A DNA stretch of 64,000 nt, taken from the NCBI RefSeq assembly GCF_035621455.1, contig NZ_CP141822.1, forward strand, positions 868,001-932,000, written 5' to 3'. The notes under the pieces are model-generated. The model ran no database searches. It saw only the letters and a program-made list of their open reading frames with translations, and had not been told where the DNA came from. Position numbers and translations under genes: made by a program. This document shows, piece by piece, positions 9,404 through 17,528 of the stretch; the first letter of the stretch is position 1, and each line of letters begins with the position of its first letter. This DNA is from Vibrio natriegens NBRC 15636 = ATCC 14048 = DSM 759 (GTDB taxonomy: Bacteria > Pseudomonadota > Gammaproteobacteria > Enterobacterales > Vibrionaceae).

Positions 9404-10285
9404 ATGAAAAGAGCTTTAATTCTTATTGCTTTGGCAATGCTAACGTTACCTGCGCAGGCGGTGACAGTGCTTACCAGTATAAAACCTATTCAATTGGTGG
9501 TGGCAGAGCTAACCCAAGGCGTGACGGAGCCAGAGGTATTGCTCCAGTCAAATACTTCCCCGCATGATTACGCTCTGCGTCCTTCAGACGTGAAGAAAGT
9601 CGCCTCAGCTGATCTGGTCATTTGGTACGGACATGACTTAGAGCCTTTTCTTGAAAAAGTCGTGGCAGAAAAAGCCAATACAATGACGATCAGTGATATC
9701 CCTAATTTATCATTACGTGAATTTGATAATGAGCACAATCATGATCACGACGGGCATAACCATGGCTCTTACGACCCGCATTTTTGGCTTGGCGTTGAAC
9801 CAGTCAAACAAGTCGCTAACGCATTGGCGGAAAAGCTTATCGAGATTGACTCTACTAACGCGAATAAATATAGAGAAAACCTTTCTCATTTCGAAGCGCA
9901 ATTAGCCGCAACGGATAGTGAAATTAAGCGCAAGCTCGATACAGTAAAAGATAAAGGCTATTTTGTATTTCATGATGCTTACGGCTACTTTGAACAGCGC
10001 TATCAACTGAATCAACTTGGTGCCTTTACTGTAAGTCCAGACCGCAAGCCAGGTGCAAAAACATTGATTGAAATACGTAAAGCGCTCAGTTCTGGAGATG
10101 TTGCCTGTGTGTTCTCGGAACCACAATTTACCCCAGCAGTCGTTGAAAGCGTAATGCGTGGCAGTAATGTGGCTAAAGGTGAGTTAGATCCGTTAGGCAG
10201 CTCAGTTGAATCTAAACCGGGAAGTTACTTCACTTTTCTGTCAGGTATGGCAGATAGCTTCGAGCAGTGTTTAGGCAACAAATAG
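9404..10285 (+). CDS. znuA: Zinc ABC transporter periplasmic zinc-binding protein
   Basis: This is the periplasmic zinc-capture protein that delivers Zn2+ to ZnuB. The start at MKRALILIALAMLTLPAQA gives a clean signal peptide (cleavage after AQA) and 293 aa; an upstream in-frame ATG would add 11 residues and lie inside the Zur box. The zinc ligand His in SPHDYALRPSD, a His/Asp-rich loop (EHNHDHDGHNHG), DPHFWLG and FVFHDAYGYF are all conserved in ZnuA. It is alone on the plus strand, facing znuCB across the Zur box. Confidence 0.97.
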   Translation: MKRALILIALAMLTLPAQAVTVLTSIKPIQLVVAELTQGVTEPEVLLQSNTSPHDYALRPSDVKKVASADLVIWYGHDLEPFLEKVVAEKANTMTISDIPNLSLREFDNEHNHDHDGHNHGSYDPHFWLGVEPVKQVANALAEKLIEIDSTNANKYRENLSHFEAQLAATDSEIKRKLDTVKDKGYFVFHDAYGYFEQRYQLNQLGAFTVSPDRKPGAKTLIEIRKALSSGDVACVFSEPQFTPAVVESVMRGSNVAKGELDPLGSSVESKPGSYFTFLSGMADSFEQCLGNK

Positions 10286-10410
10286 TTATAGGGTTGTTAT
10301 TCTCTGTCGGAATTTTCTTTTTTTACGTGATCCAGCAGTAAGAATTGCAACCTTTGGTGAGGCGAGCCTTTTATCAACAGCCAATTGAGATATTATTATC
10401 CAATAATTAG

Positions 10411-10457
10411 CGACTCGAAATAACCATGTCGAGGAAGACATGAAATGTGACGAGTCG
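10411..10457. promoter_or_regulatory. Nested inverted repeat ahead of the propeller/AraC regulator gene
   Basis: CGACTCG (10411-10417) pairs with CGAGTCG (10451-10457), and inside it CATGTC (10425-10430) pairs with GACATG (10437-10442). Both share a centre near 10434. It ends 29 nt before the TTG start. It may be an operator for a dimeric regulator, possibly autoregulation, or a leader RNA stem-loop; the sequence alone does not decide. Confidence 0.45.
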
Positions 10458-10486
10458 GCATAAGTTTAGATATTAAAGGTTTCGTC

Positions 10487-13400
10487 TTGCTACGCTATCT
10501 GGCTCTTTTGCTCGTTGGAGCCGCTATTTCATGTCATGCATTTGCGTTTAATAAAGCCAATGCGATTTTTTACCCTTTGCCTACGCAGGTTAAGGGGACT
10601 TTTGTTGCGGCGGAAAATTTGTATTTAGGCGAGCAAGGTGGCCTTTGGATACACGACGTGCATGGACGCGTTTTATTCTATGATGGCCAGAATATACTTC
10701 CTAAATCAGGCAGTTTTTTGAAGAGCCCCGTCAAGCAACTTGCCTACAATAAAGGTGCGTTTTGGACTTTCGTTGAGAATGAAGTCTACCAAACCTATCC
10801 AAATCAAGAGCGGCGTTTGGTGTTCAGCCTTAACCCCGGCTCCCAAATCAGAAAGATCGGCGCTTCTAACCACTATATCTGGGTTAGTGATGGTGCACAC
10901 TTTTATACTTATAATATAGAAACCAGTGAGTTAAAAACGTATTCATTACTCCATCTTTATCATCATAGTAACAACAGTTACGTCTATATTAATGATGCGA
11001 TTTTTATAGAAAATAAATGGGCACTTGCCACGACTTCGGGCTTCTATCTGTCTGAAGGAAACGCCTTTGATCATGTCGCTGAATCTGGTCAGAACTACAT
11101 TGAAAAAATCTACTACTCTCCTACACGACGGGAAATATTGGTTGGGACGCTTCGGGGAGCGTTGGTTTTCAATATCAATGAGCCGAATAAGCAAGTTACC
11201 CAAGTCGGCGGATCACATGTATTAACGTTTGCTGAGACCAACCAAGAGTATTGGGTTGGGACGGAGCACGGGTTGTACTTATATTCGTTTTTGACTGGGG
11301 AGGTGACGGAAGTTGAATCCTCGAGTTTCCTAGAGTTAGAGCTGGACAGTAATAAGATTTTCTCACTGTTGAGTGATAACATGGGGGGGATGTGGATAGC
11401 AACGGGACAGGGGATCCGTTACTACTCCATGTTCAGTAAAAAGTTTGAGCGAATTACCTTCAGTAGTTACGATTCACAAACACTATCGGGAAGAATCCGA
11501 AAAACAGTGACGGGACCTGATGGTGCCTTGTGGTTTGCAGATGATTACAAACTATACCGGAGAGGATTGCACGGAAACGAAATAATCCTCGAGTCTCACA
11601 CTCCAATCAATGATCTCGTGTTTCAAGAAGGATTGCTTTGGCTCGCAACCTCGGAAGGGTTGAAAGTATTCGATCTTGATGGTTTAAAAGATGTCACTTT
11701 TCCTTACTTACAAGTAATGGCAGGGCACGCGGTTGAACACCTTGCTGCTGATGATGCTTCACGTCTTTGGGTTGCAAGCGGTTATCAATTGTATAACGTT
11801 GATATCGCCAATCAACGGGTAAGGAACCTAGGCAGTGAATGGTTGGTTAGCCAGTACTTACCTGCAAAAATAACAAGCTTGTACGATACACAAGATCGAT
11901 TATTGATTGGTACTGATCACGGTGTTTATGAATATGACAATGAACAAATTCGCTTCAAGCGTTTCTCGGAAAAATTCGGTGAATCTCTAGATATTCTAAC
12001 TGCCTCTGACGGAAATCTTTGGTTTGCTTCGTCTTATGGTTTATTTAAAACGGTTAATGTCGGTGATTCAGAGCAAGTTGTAGAGTTGAGCGTTTCTAAT
12101 GCCAAACCTGCCTGCATGATCAGTGACGCTCAAGGTGTCTGGCTTGCTTCGTCTGTCGGGTTGAGCTACTACCATCTTTCTGGAGAGTTGGTAAAGCATT
12201 TCTCTTCTTCATCCGGTTTGATAAACAATGAGTTTCTGCCAGGAATATGTACTGTAATACAGGGAGATGAAAATCAGGATAGCGAGCTAGTGCTTGGCTC
12301 GAAGTATGGTCTGGTAAAAGCCAAAGCCTCAACTCTGAGGGTCTCCAACGCCCCTGAGTCCACGTTTATCGTTAGCCAGGTAGTGCATGAAAATGAAGTT
12401 ATTCAGGTAGGAAGTGCCAACCTTGATGACGTTGAATTACCTTATGGCTCATCATTAAGCTTCCGCTTTGGCACCATGCCAAGGCCCGATAGCCAAAACT
12501 TGTATTATCGATTGAGTGATGGTGAGCCTTGGCAAACATTGGAAGGCGGACAACTTACCTTAGAACACCTTAATTCTGGCGAGTATCATCTTCAGGTAAG
12601 TAGCCAGTCTCAAGTTGCTGCGGGTCTGATTGGATTAGAGTCTCGCTTTAAGGTAAAGCAACCATGGTATTTATCTTCTCTGGCGATATTTGGTTTCCTA
12701 GCGGCCACGCTCATTATTATGGGTTTACTCACGTATTGGCGCTCTCGCTATATGGTGCAAGTCAATCGTGCATTGGCCGCACAAGTTACTCTCAAAACCA
12801 ATCAGCTCAGACACCAAAGCCGTGTACTGCTAGCCAGTAACCAACAACTTCGCAAGCAGATCCAAGTGAGAAACCTGTTGGTTGATCATGTTGCTCAATC
12901 AATCAAATCAAGCGTTGATCATCTTGCTTCTAAATATCCCCAGGCAATTGATGCGCTAACGCAAGATCATTTTGCTAAAGCCTATTGGCAATTAAATGAA
13001 TTGAGAAGTGTTCCGGATGAATCTTGTGGCGGCAGCCAAAACTACAATTTGAGCCAAATAACCCAATCTGTAGTGGATGTATGGAAAGAAGACTTTTCGA
13101 AAGCGGGTATCCTGGTTGAGATTATTGACGAAAACAAATCGAGTAGAATCGCTCTGGAGAGCTTCAACCTAGACGTCATTTTTAACAGTATTTTTGCCAA
13201 TATCATTAAGCGTTCATATCGCGGACAAACGGTCAAAATCATGCTGTCTGAAGGAAGTGAATCGGTATGGTTAAATTTTATAGACTACGGTAGCCAATTG
13301 ACGAACAAGGTATCGTTAAGTCGGGCTTCAAGTGGGAATGCTAACGATCTGGGAATAGACAGCATCTCACAATTAGTCAGTGAGAGTGGGGGGCATTTAG

Positions 13401-13855
13401 CGGTATTTACTTCCGAGTCGCAGAACAAAATTGAGATCACATGGCCAGTCGCTCAAGAGCTTAGTCATGTAGATGAGCCTTTATCAGAGTTTGCGCCAGA
13501 TAAAGAGCTTGAAGACTTAGTTAGCCCGGAAGATGAGTGGTTGCAAAAGGTTTACCAGCTTGTGGCTGAGCATTACCACGATGCTGAGTTCGGTACTGCA
13601 TCTGCGGCAAAAATGTTATTTATGTCGGAACGCAGTTTGCAAAGGCGTTTCAAATCAGCCTCGTCAAGAACGTTAAAAGATTATCTAACAGAAGTACGCT
13701 TAGAAACCGCCTGTGAGCAGCTACTCGCCGGAGAGAAAATCAGTGAAGTTGCATTTAATTGTGGTTTCAACGACCCGTCTTACTTTAGCCAGAAGTTCAG
13801 ATTATATTTTGGCTTGCCTCCTTCTAAGTTTGCACTGACTCAAGAGAACCAATAA
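10487..13855 (+). CDS. Membrane-spanning sensor/regulator: periplasmic beta-propeller, Y_Y_Y, AraC HTH
   Basis: This 1122-aa protein resembles hybrid two-component sensors but carries its own DNA-binding domain. The start is a TTG: AAAGG lies 7 nt upstream and a signal peptide (MLRYLALLLVGAAISCHAFA) follows; no ATG is available before the upstream stop. Residues about 25-640 show repeated propeller motifs (GGLWIHD, GGMWIATGQGIRYY, DGNLWFASSYGL). A Y_Y_Y-like domain follows (about 640-722), then one membrane helix (about 728-750) and a coiled region. Residues about 880-985 look like a degenerate kinase ATPase domain (an N-box-like segment, IDYGSQ) without clear G-boxes, and no phospho-acceptor H-box is evident. 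An AraC-type HTH (about 1020-1118) ends the protein. No receiver domain is seen. The ligand is unknown. Confidence 0.85.
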   Translation: MLRYLALLLVGAAISCHAFAFNKANAIFYPLPTQVKGTFVAAENLYLGEQGGLWIHDVHGRVLFYDGQNILPKSGSFLKSPVKQLAYNKGAFWTFVENEVYQTYPNQERRLVFSLNPGSQIRKIGASNHYIWVSDGAHFYTYNIETSELKTYSLLHLYHHSNNSYVYINDAIFIENKWALATTSGFYLSEGNAFDHVAESGQNYIEKIYYSPTRREILVGTLRGALVFNINEPNKQVTQVGGSHVLTFAETNQEYWVGTEHGLYLYSFLTGEVTEVESSSFLELELDSNKIFSLLSDNMGGMWIATGQGIRYYSMFSKKFERITFSSYDSQTLSGRIRKTVTGPDGALWFADDYKLYRRGLHGNEIILESHTPINDLVFQEGLLWLATSEGLKVFDLDGLKDVTFPYLQVMAGHAVEHLAADDASRLWVASGYQLYNVDIANQRVRNLGSEWLVSQYLPAKITSLYDTQDRLLIGTDHGVYEYDNEQIRFKRFSEKFGESLDILTASDGNLWFASSYGLFKTVNVGDSEQVVELSVSNAKPACMISDAQGVWLASSVGLSYYHLSGELVKHFSSSSGLINNEFLPGICTVIQGDENQDSELVLGSKYGLVKAKASTLRVSNAPESTFIVSQVVHENEVIQVGSANLDDVELPYGSSLSFRFGTMPRPDSQNLYYRLSDGEPWQTLEGGQLTLEHLNSGEYHLQVSSQSQVAAGLIGLESRFKVKQPWYLSSLAIFGFLAATLIIMGLLTYWRSRYMVQVNRALAAQVTLKTNQLRHQSRVLLASNQQLRKQIQVRNLLVDHVAQSIKSSVDHLASKYPQAIDALTQDHFAKAYWQLNELRSVPDESCGGSQNYNLSQITQSVVDVWKEDFSKAGILVEIIDENKSSRIALESFNLDVIFNSIFANIIKRSYRGQTVKIMLSEGSESVWLNFIDYGSQLTNKVSLSRASSGNANDLGIDSISQLVSESGGHLAVFTSESQNKIEITWPVAQELSHVDEPLSEFAPDKELEDLVSPEDEWLQKVYQLVAEHYHDAEFGTASAAKMLFMSERSLQRRFKSASSRTLKDYLTEVRLETACEQLLAGEKISEVAFNCGFNDPSYFSQKFRLYFGLPPSKFALTQENQ

Positions 13856-13936
13856 GTCACGTCATGCTACTTGCCGTTTTGGCTCCCGATAGCTCTCTGA
13901 GTTAAGTGGCCGATATTTATCTCTCGGTTCTTTTCT

Positions 13937-13962
13937 GGCGAAAATTAAAGCTAATTTTTGCC
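13937..13962 (+). terminator. Weak hairpin downstream of the propeller/AraC gene
   Basis: GGCGAAAATTA and TAATTTTTGCC form an 11-bp stem (one G-U pair) with a 4-nt loop, about 80 nt after the stop codon. The T-run lies inside the 3' arm rather than after it, so terminator function is only possible. The surrounding 13856-14240 holds no gene I can support. Confidence 0.35.
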
Positions 13963-14252
13963 TCTCAGAACTGTCCCCATTTTTCTTTTTTAAGCTCAGC
14001 GCTTCTCCCTATCTAGTAATTCAACTCAACGTCTTCACGGCTTGGCATCATGCAGTCGTCGTTGGATGGTGTTGTCTTAGAAAGAGACATTATTGTGTCA
14101 TTACGCTTTCCAACGCTCACTTGGTTAGTGCCAGATTATTTAAGTTGCTGACATGTCTAAAGCTAACGTGTGTCTTTGTCTATTAGTGTAAAGCTATATC
14201 GATTAGGGAAGTAAATGTGTGGTTTGAGTAGTGGTTTAATAGGGAGGGAACA

Positions 14253-14276
14253 ATGAAAAAAAATATCGTGGTATAG
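14253..14276 (+). CDS. Putative 7-residue leader peptide
   Basis: The ORF MKKNIVV followed by TAG is preceded by AGGGAGGGA (14241-14249), a strong Shine-Dalgarno match with short spacing. Its last codons and the stop coincide with the 5' arm of the first hairpin (14267-14276), so a ribosome translating it would keep that hairpin open. That arrangement is typical of leader-peptide control, but translation is not shown and the ORF is short enough to be chance. Confidence 0.35.
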   Translation: MKKNIVV

Positions 14277-14376
14277 CCGGGGGGACTATACCACGGGTGT
14301 CAAGGACACCTTCGCTTGCTGCCGGAGTGGCATGAGACATGCCACCTCTGGAATACATTTGAGAGGTCGCCCTCTC
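14267..14376 (+). ncRNA. Four tandem hairpins: candidate structured RNA or leader
   Basis: Four perfect stems follow one another within 110 nt. They are CGTGGTATAG/CTATACCACG (14267-14295, 9-nt loop), GGTGTC/GACACC (14296-14310, 3-nt loop), GTGGCATG/CATGCCAC (14327-14345, 3-nt loop) and GAGAGG/CCTCTC (14361-14376, loop TCGC). The first two abut. An AT-rich hairpin (TTATTTTT/AAAAATAA) follows at about 14403-14421. GGA motifs occur in the upstream Shine-Dalgarno and in the loops of stems 1 and 2. I do not recognise a known RNA family. It could be a small RNA or a 5' leader; feoA lies about 350 nt downstream. Confidence 0.5.
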
Positions 14377-14434
14377 GATGAGTTAACTATACGAGGGGTT
14401 ACTTATTTTTCTTATAAAAATAACGACACATTGA

Positions 14435-14450
14435 TGTGAAAAAAGCGACA
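14435..14450. promoter_or_regulatory. Possible CRP site upstream of feoABC
   Basis: TGTGA-N6-CGACA matches the CRP consensus TGTGA-N6-TCACA at 8 of 10 positions. It is about 280 nt upstream of feoA, in an AT-rich region. An inverted repeat TTATC-N5-GATAA (14515-14529), followed by GATAAAGATAAA-like sequence, lies between it and feoA and could be a Fur-type site. Both are weak predictions. Confidence 0.3.
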
Positions 14451-14556
14451 ATATTTGGGTGGTTAATTTAACTTAATGATATATAAGAAATAATTATATT
14501 TTCAGCTTTGATTCTTATCGTTTTGATAAAGATAAAAAACGCCAATAAAGATAGTT

Positions 14557-14596
14557 TTGACGAAATTGACGTGTCCAAACTTGACGAAGTTGACGT
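14557..14596 (+). repeat. Tandem TTGACGAARTTGACGT repeat in the feo leader
   Basis: The 16-mer TTGACGAAATTGACGT (14557-14572) recurs as TTGACGAAGTTGACGT (14581-14596) with one change. This places four TTGACG hexamers at 14557, 14566, 14581 and 14590 (steps 9, 15, 9). A strong AGGAGGG follows at 14601. It looks like a cluster of direct-repeat binding sites for a regulator, or overlapping -35 elements, of the feo operon. Confidence 0.5.
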
Positions 14597-14730
14597 TTAA
14601 AGGAGGGTGACAACAATTATGGTAACTTTGATTTCACACAATAAATCAATGGAGACATAGGAGTAATATTGCAGCATCAATTTATTAAATGAAAATATTT
14701 ATCATTAGCAATAATCATGTTGGAGCCATA

Positions 14731-14958
14731 ATGAAGCTATCAGAAATTATACCCGGCGATTCGGTGACTATTCGTTTATTAGATGGTCTTTCACCTGACG
14801 TAAGAAAAAAGCTAATGGTAATGGGGCTATTGCCTAACACAGTAGTCAAAGTTATTAGGCGCGCTCCAATGGGTGACCCATTACAAGTTGAAGTTCGTGG
14901 TGTGTCTGTTGCAGTAAGAGAGACGATTGCTCAAAAAATCGAAGTGGAGAGGGTGTAA
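14731..14958 (+). CDS. feoA: Ferrous iron transport protein A
   Basis: This is a small SH3-like cytosolic protein required with FeoB for Fe2+ uptake. Its 75 aa begin MKLSEIIPGDSVTIRLLDG, the usual FeoA N-terminus, with GGAG 6 nt before the ATG. An in-frame ATG at 14689 would add 14 unconserved residues (MKIFIISNNHVGAI) and lacks a clear Shine-Dalgarno, though it overlaps the stop of a tiny TTG-initiated frame (14669-14692). The motif MGLLPNTVVKVIRRAPMGDP is typical. The stop overlaps the feoB start by one base. Confidence 0.95.
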   Translation: MKLSEIIPGDSVTIRLLDGLSPDVRKKLMVMGLLPNTVVKVIRRAPMGDPLQVEVRGVSVAVRETIAQKIEVERV

Positions 14959-17234
14959 TGCAGTATCAAGTACTTACGGTAGGTAATCCCAATAGTGGCA
15001 AAACGACTCTTTTTAATGGTTTAACAGGCGCAAAGCAACAGGTCGGTAACTGGGCTGGTGTGACTGTCGAGAAAAAGACGGGTCAATTTAAACATGCCGG
15101 TGACCAGTTTTTGCTTACAGACCTTCCTGGCATTTACTCATTAGACAGCGGAAATGATAGCAATAGTATCGATGAATCAATTGCTTCACGTGCGGTACTA
15201 ACTCATCCAGCAGATTTGATCATCAATGTTGTCGACGCCACAAGTTTGGAGCGCAGTCTATACATGACGCTGCAGCTTCGCGAGCTCGGTCGCCCGATGA
15301 TTGTCGTTCTGAACAAGATGGATGCGCTAAAGCGCGAACGTCAAGTAATTAACGTGGCCGAGTTAGAGAAGACATTGGGGTGCCCGGTTCTCAGTTTGTC
15401 GGCGACGGACAAAAAACAAGTCGCAGAATTTAAAGAACGATTGCACAAATCCATTATTCAGGGTGTTGCGCTTAAAGAGATGTCGTTGAACTATGGTCAA
15501 CAAATGGAAGCGGCGATTGAAAAAGTCTCAACGCTATTTAGTGATCAAACCGTCTCTCATCGTGCGCTTGCTATTCGTGCTTTAGAAAAAGACACCCTGG
15601 TTCTAAACAGTCTTTCAGAAAGTGATAGAAGCACGGTTTTAGAGTCGATTGCAAAGCTTGATCTGGATATTGATTTACATGTTGCGGATATCAAATATAC
15701 GCATTTGCATGAGCAGTGTAAGAAGATTCGCCGTAGTGAGGGCAAACTCAGTCGCAGTGTGACAGAAAAGCTAGACCAATTTATCTTAAATAAGTGGGTA
15801 GGCATTCCGTTTTTCTTTGCTGTCATGTATTTGATGTTTATGTTCTCGATTAACATCGGCAGCGCATTTATTGACTTCTTTGATATCGGAGTCGGTGCGT
15901 TACTGGTTGATGGTGGCCATTACCTACTTGATGATCACTTACCTGTATGGCTAGTGACTGTGCTTGCAGATGGTATTGGTGGTGGTATTCAAACGGTCGC
16001 TACCTTTATTCCAGTCATTGCTTGTCTATATTTATTCCTCGCAGTACTAGAAAGCTCTGGTTACATGGCTCGGGCGGCGTTTGTTCTGGATAAAGTGATG
16101 CAGAAAATCGGCTTGCCAGGTAAAGCCTTTGTACCGCTTGTTTTAGGGTTTGGCTGTAATGTCCCGTCTATTATGGCTACCCGAACTCTTGATCAAGAAC
16201 GTGAACGTAAGCTGGCAGCATCTATGGTTCCGTTTATGTCTTGTGGTGCTCGCTTACCTGTTTACGCATTGTTTGCAGCAGCGTTCTTCCCTGATTCAGG
16301 TCAAAACGTTGTATTTGCGCTTTACCTGCTTGGTATTGTGGCTGCCATTTTCACCGGCCTGTTCCTTAAAAATACCCTTTACCCGGGTAGCAGTGACAGT
16401 TTTGTCATGGAAATGCCTAACTACGAGCTACCGACACTGCAGAATGTTGTGATTAAAACCTGGCAAAAGCTCAAGCGTTTTGTACTTGGGGCAGGTAAAA
16501 CCATTGTTATTGTGGTGGCGCTACTTAGCTTCCTAAACTCACTTGGCACTGACGGCAGCTTTGGTAATGAAGATAGCGAGAAATCTGTACTTTCAAAAGC
16601 GTCACAGGTTGTCACCCCCGTGTTTGCGCCAATTGGTATCGAAAAGGATAACTGGCCTGCGACAGTGGGTATTATTACCGGTATCTTCGCGAAAGAGGCC
16701 GTAGTCGGTACGCTGAACAGCTTATATACCACGCCAACTGACGGTGACGAAGCGGAATACGACCTAATAGGTAGCTTAGAAGAAGCAGTAATGAGTATAC
16801 CTGAGAACCTTGCTGGTCTTAGTTACTCAGATCCATTAGGCATCGAGGTTGGTGACTTAACCGATTCATATGCGGTAGCAGAAGAGCAAGAAATTGATGC
16901 CTCTATTTTTGGCAACATTAAATCTCAGTTTGTTTCTGGCCATGCTGCGTTTGCGTACTTAATTTTCATTCTGCTGTACACGCCATGTGTTGCTGCAATG
17001 GGGGCGTATGTGCGTGAATTTGGTAATAACTTTGCTCGTTTTATTGCGGTTTGGACGATGGGGCTGGCTTACCTAACGGCTACTTTCTATCATCAAATGA
17101 TGCACTTTGCGGACAGTCCAGTTACAAGCGGTATATGGATGGCAGTGATCGTGGCGATCTTCTTTGGTACTTATCGTGTCTTTAAGCGCATTGGTAAGAA
17201 GCAGCAAGGTTCGCTGGAGGTACAAGTGGCATGA
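14958..17234 (+). CDS. feoB: Ferrous iron transporter B (G-protein-coupled Fe2+ permease)
   Basis: This is the inner-membrane Fe2+ transporter with an N-terminal GTPase. G motifs are visible: GNPNSGKT (residues 9-16), DLPG (55-58) and NKMD (119-122). A helical GDI-like linker follows, and from about residue 275 the membrane domain with the Gate segments (LVLGFGCNVPSIMATR, FMSCGARLPVYALF). Length 758 aa is normal for Vibrio FeoB. The gene overlaps feoA by one base and feoC by four, indicating one tightly coupled operon. Confidence 0.97.
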   Translation: MQYQVLTVGNPNSGKTTLFNGLTGAKQQVGNWAGVTVEKKTGQFKHAGDQFLLTDLPGIYSLDSGNDSNSIDESIASRAVLTHPADLIINVVDATSLERSLYMTLQLRELGRPMIVVLNKMDALKRERQVINVAELEKTLGCPVLSLSATDKKQVAEFKERLHKSIIQGVALKEMSLNYGQQMEAAIEKVSTLFSDQTVSHRALAIRALEKDTLVLNSLSESDRSTVLESIAKLDLDIDLHVADIKYTHLHEQCKKIRRSEGKLSRSVTEKLDQFILNKWVGIPFFFAVMYLMFMFSINIGSAFIDFFDIGVGALLVDGGHYLLDDHLPVWLVTVLADGIGGGIQTVATFIPVIACLYLFLAVLESSGYMARAAFVLDKVMQKIGLPGKAFVPLVLGFGCNVPSIMATRTLDQERERKLAASMVPFMSCGARLPVYALFAAAFFPDSGQNVVFALYLLGIVAAIFTGLFLKNTLYPGSSDSFVMEMPNYELPTLQNVVIKTWQKLKRFVLGAGKTIVIVVALLSFLNSLGTDGSFGNEDSEKSVLSKASQVVTPVFAPIGIEKDNWPATVGIITGIFAKEAVVGTLNSLYTTPTDGDEAEYDLIGSLEEAVMSIPENLAGLSYSDPLGIEVGDLTDSYAVAEEQEIDASIFGNIKSQFVSGHAAFAYLIFILLYTPCVAAMGAYVREFGNNFARFIAVWTMGLAYLTATFYHQMMHFADSPVTSGIWMAVIVAIFFGTYRVFKRIGKKQQGSLEVQVA

Positions 17235-17461
17235 TCTTAAAACAGCTTTATCAATATATTGAAGATAACGGCGCGGTGTCGCAGTCAGAGTTGGCAAAGC
17301 AGTTTGGTATGAGTGAAGATGGCGCCGACGCAATGCTGAGTGTGTGGATTAACAAAGGTCGTATTACCCGTTTGGTTGACACCAATAAAGCGCATCATGT
17401 GACTCGCGTGCGTTATGCGGTGACGCGGCAAGATGGACTATCACTGACAGTGACGATGTAA
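17231..17461 (+). CDS. feoC: FeoC-like winged-helix protein of the ferrous iron uptake system
   Basis: This 76-aa protein begins within the feoB stop (ATGA overlap). The N-terminal part is a small winged helix (LKQLYQYIEDNGAVSQSELAKQFG). The protein contains no cysteine at all, so it cannot bind the Fe-S cluster proposed for enterobacterial FeoC, which carries a cysteine-rich loop. In Vibrio this subunit is reported to associate with FeoB; here the role is inferred from position. A terminator follows directly. Confidence 0.92.
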   Translation: MILKQLYQYIEDNGAVSQSELAKQFGMSEDGADAMLSVWINKGRITRLVDTNKAHHVTRVRYAVTRQDGLSLTVTM

Positions 17462-17477
17462 ACCGTCGGACATAAAG

Positions 17478-17505
17478 AAGCCGCCATATTAACGGGCGGC
17501 TTTTT
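17478..17505 (+). terminator. Terminator of feoABC
   Basis: AAGCCGCC and GGCGGCTT form a stem with a 9-nt loop, followed by TTTTT. It lies 16 nt after the feoC stop. Confidence 0.92.
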
Positions 17506-17528
17506 CGTCTCTGGAGTCTGCGCCAGAT

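Noticed and set aside
14267..14376. CRISPR array or REP cluster
   Set aside because: The four hairpins differ in sequence and have no regular spacers, so they are not repeats of one unit.
14267..14376. Retron msr/msd or known riboswitch
   Set aside because: No reverse transcriptase gene is nearby, and I could not match the stems to a known riboswitch consensus.
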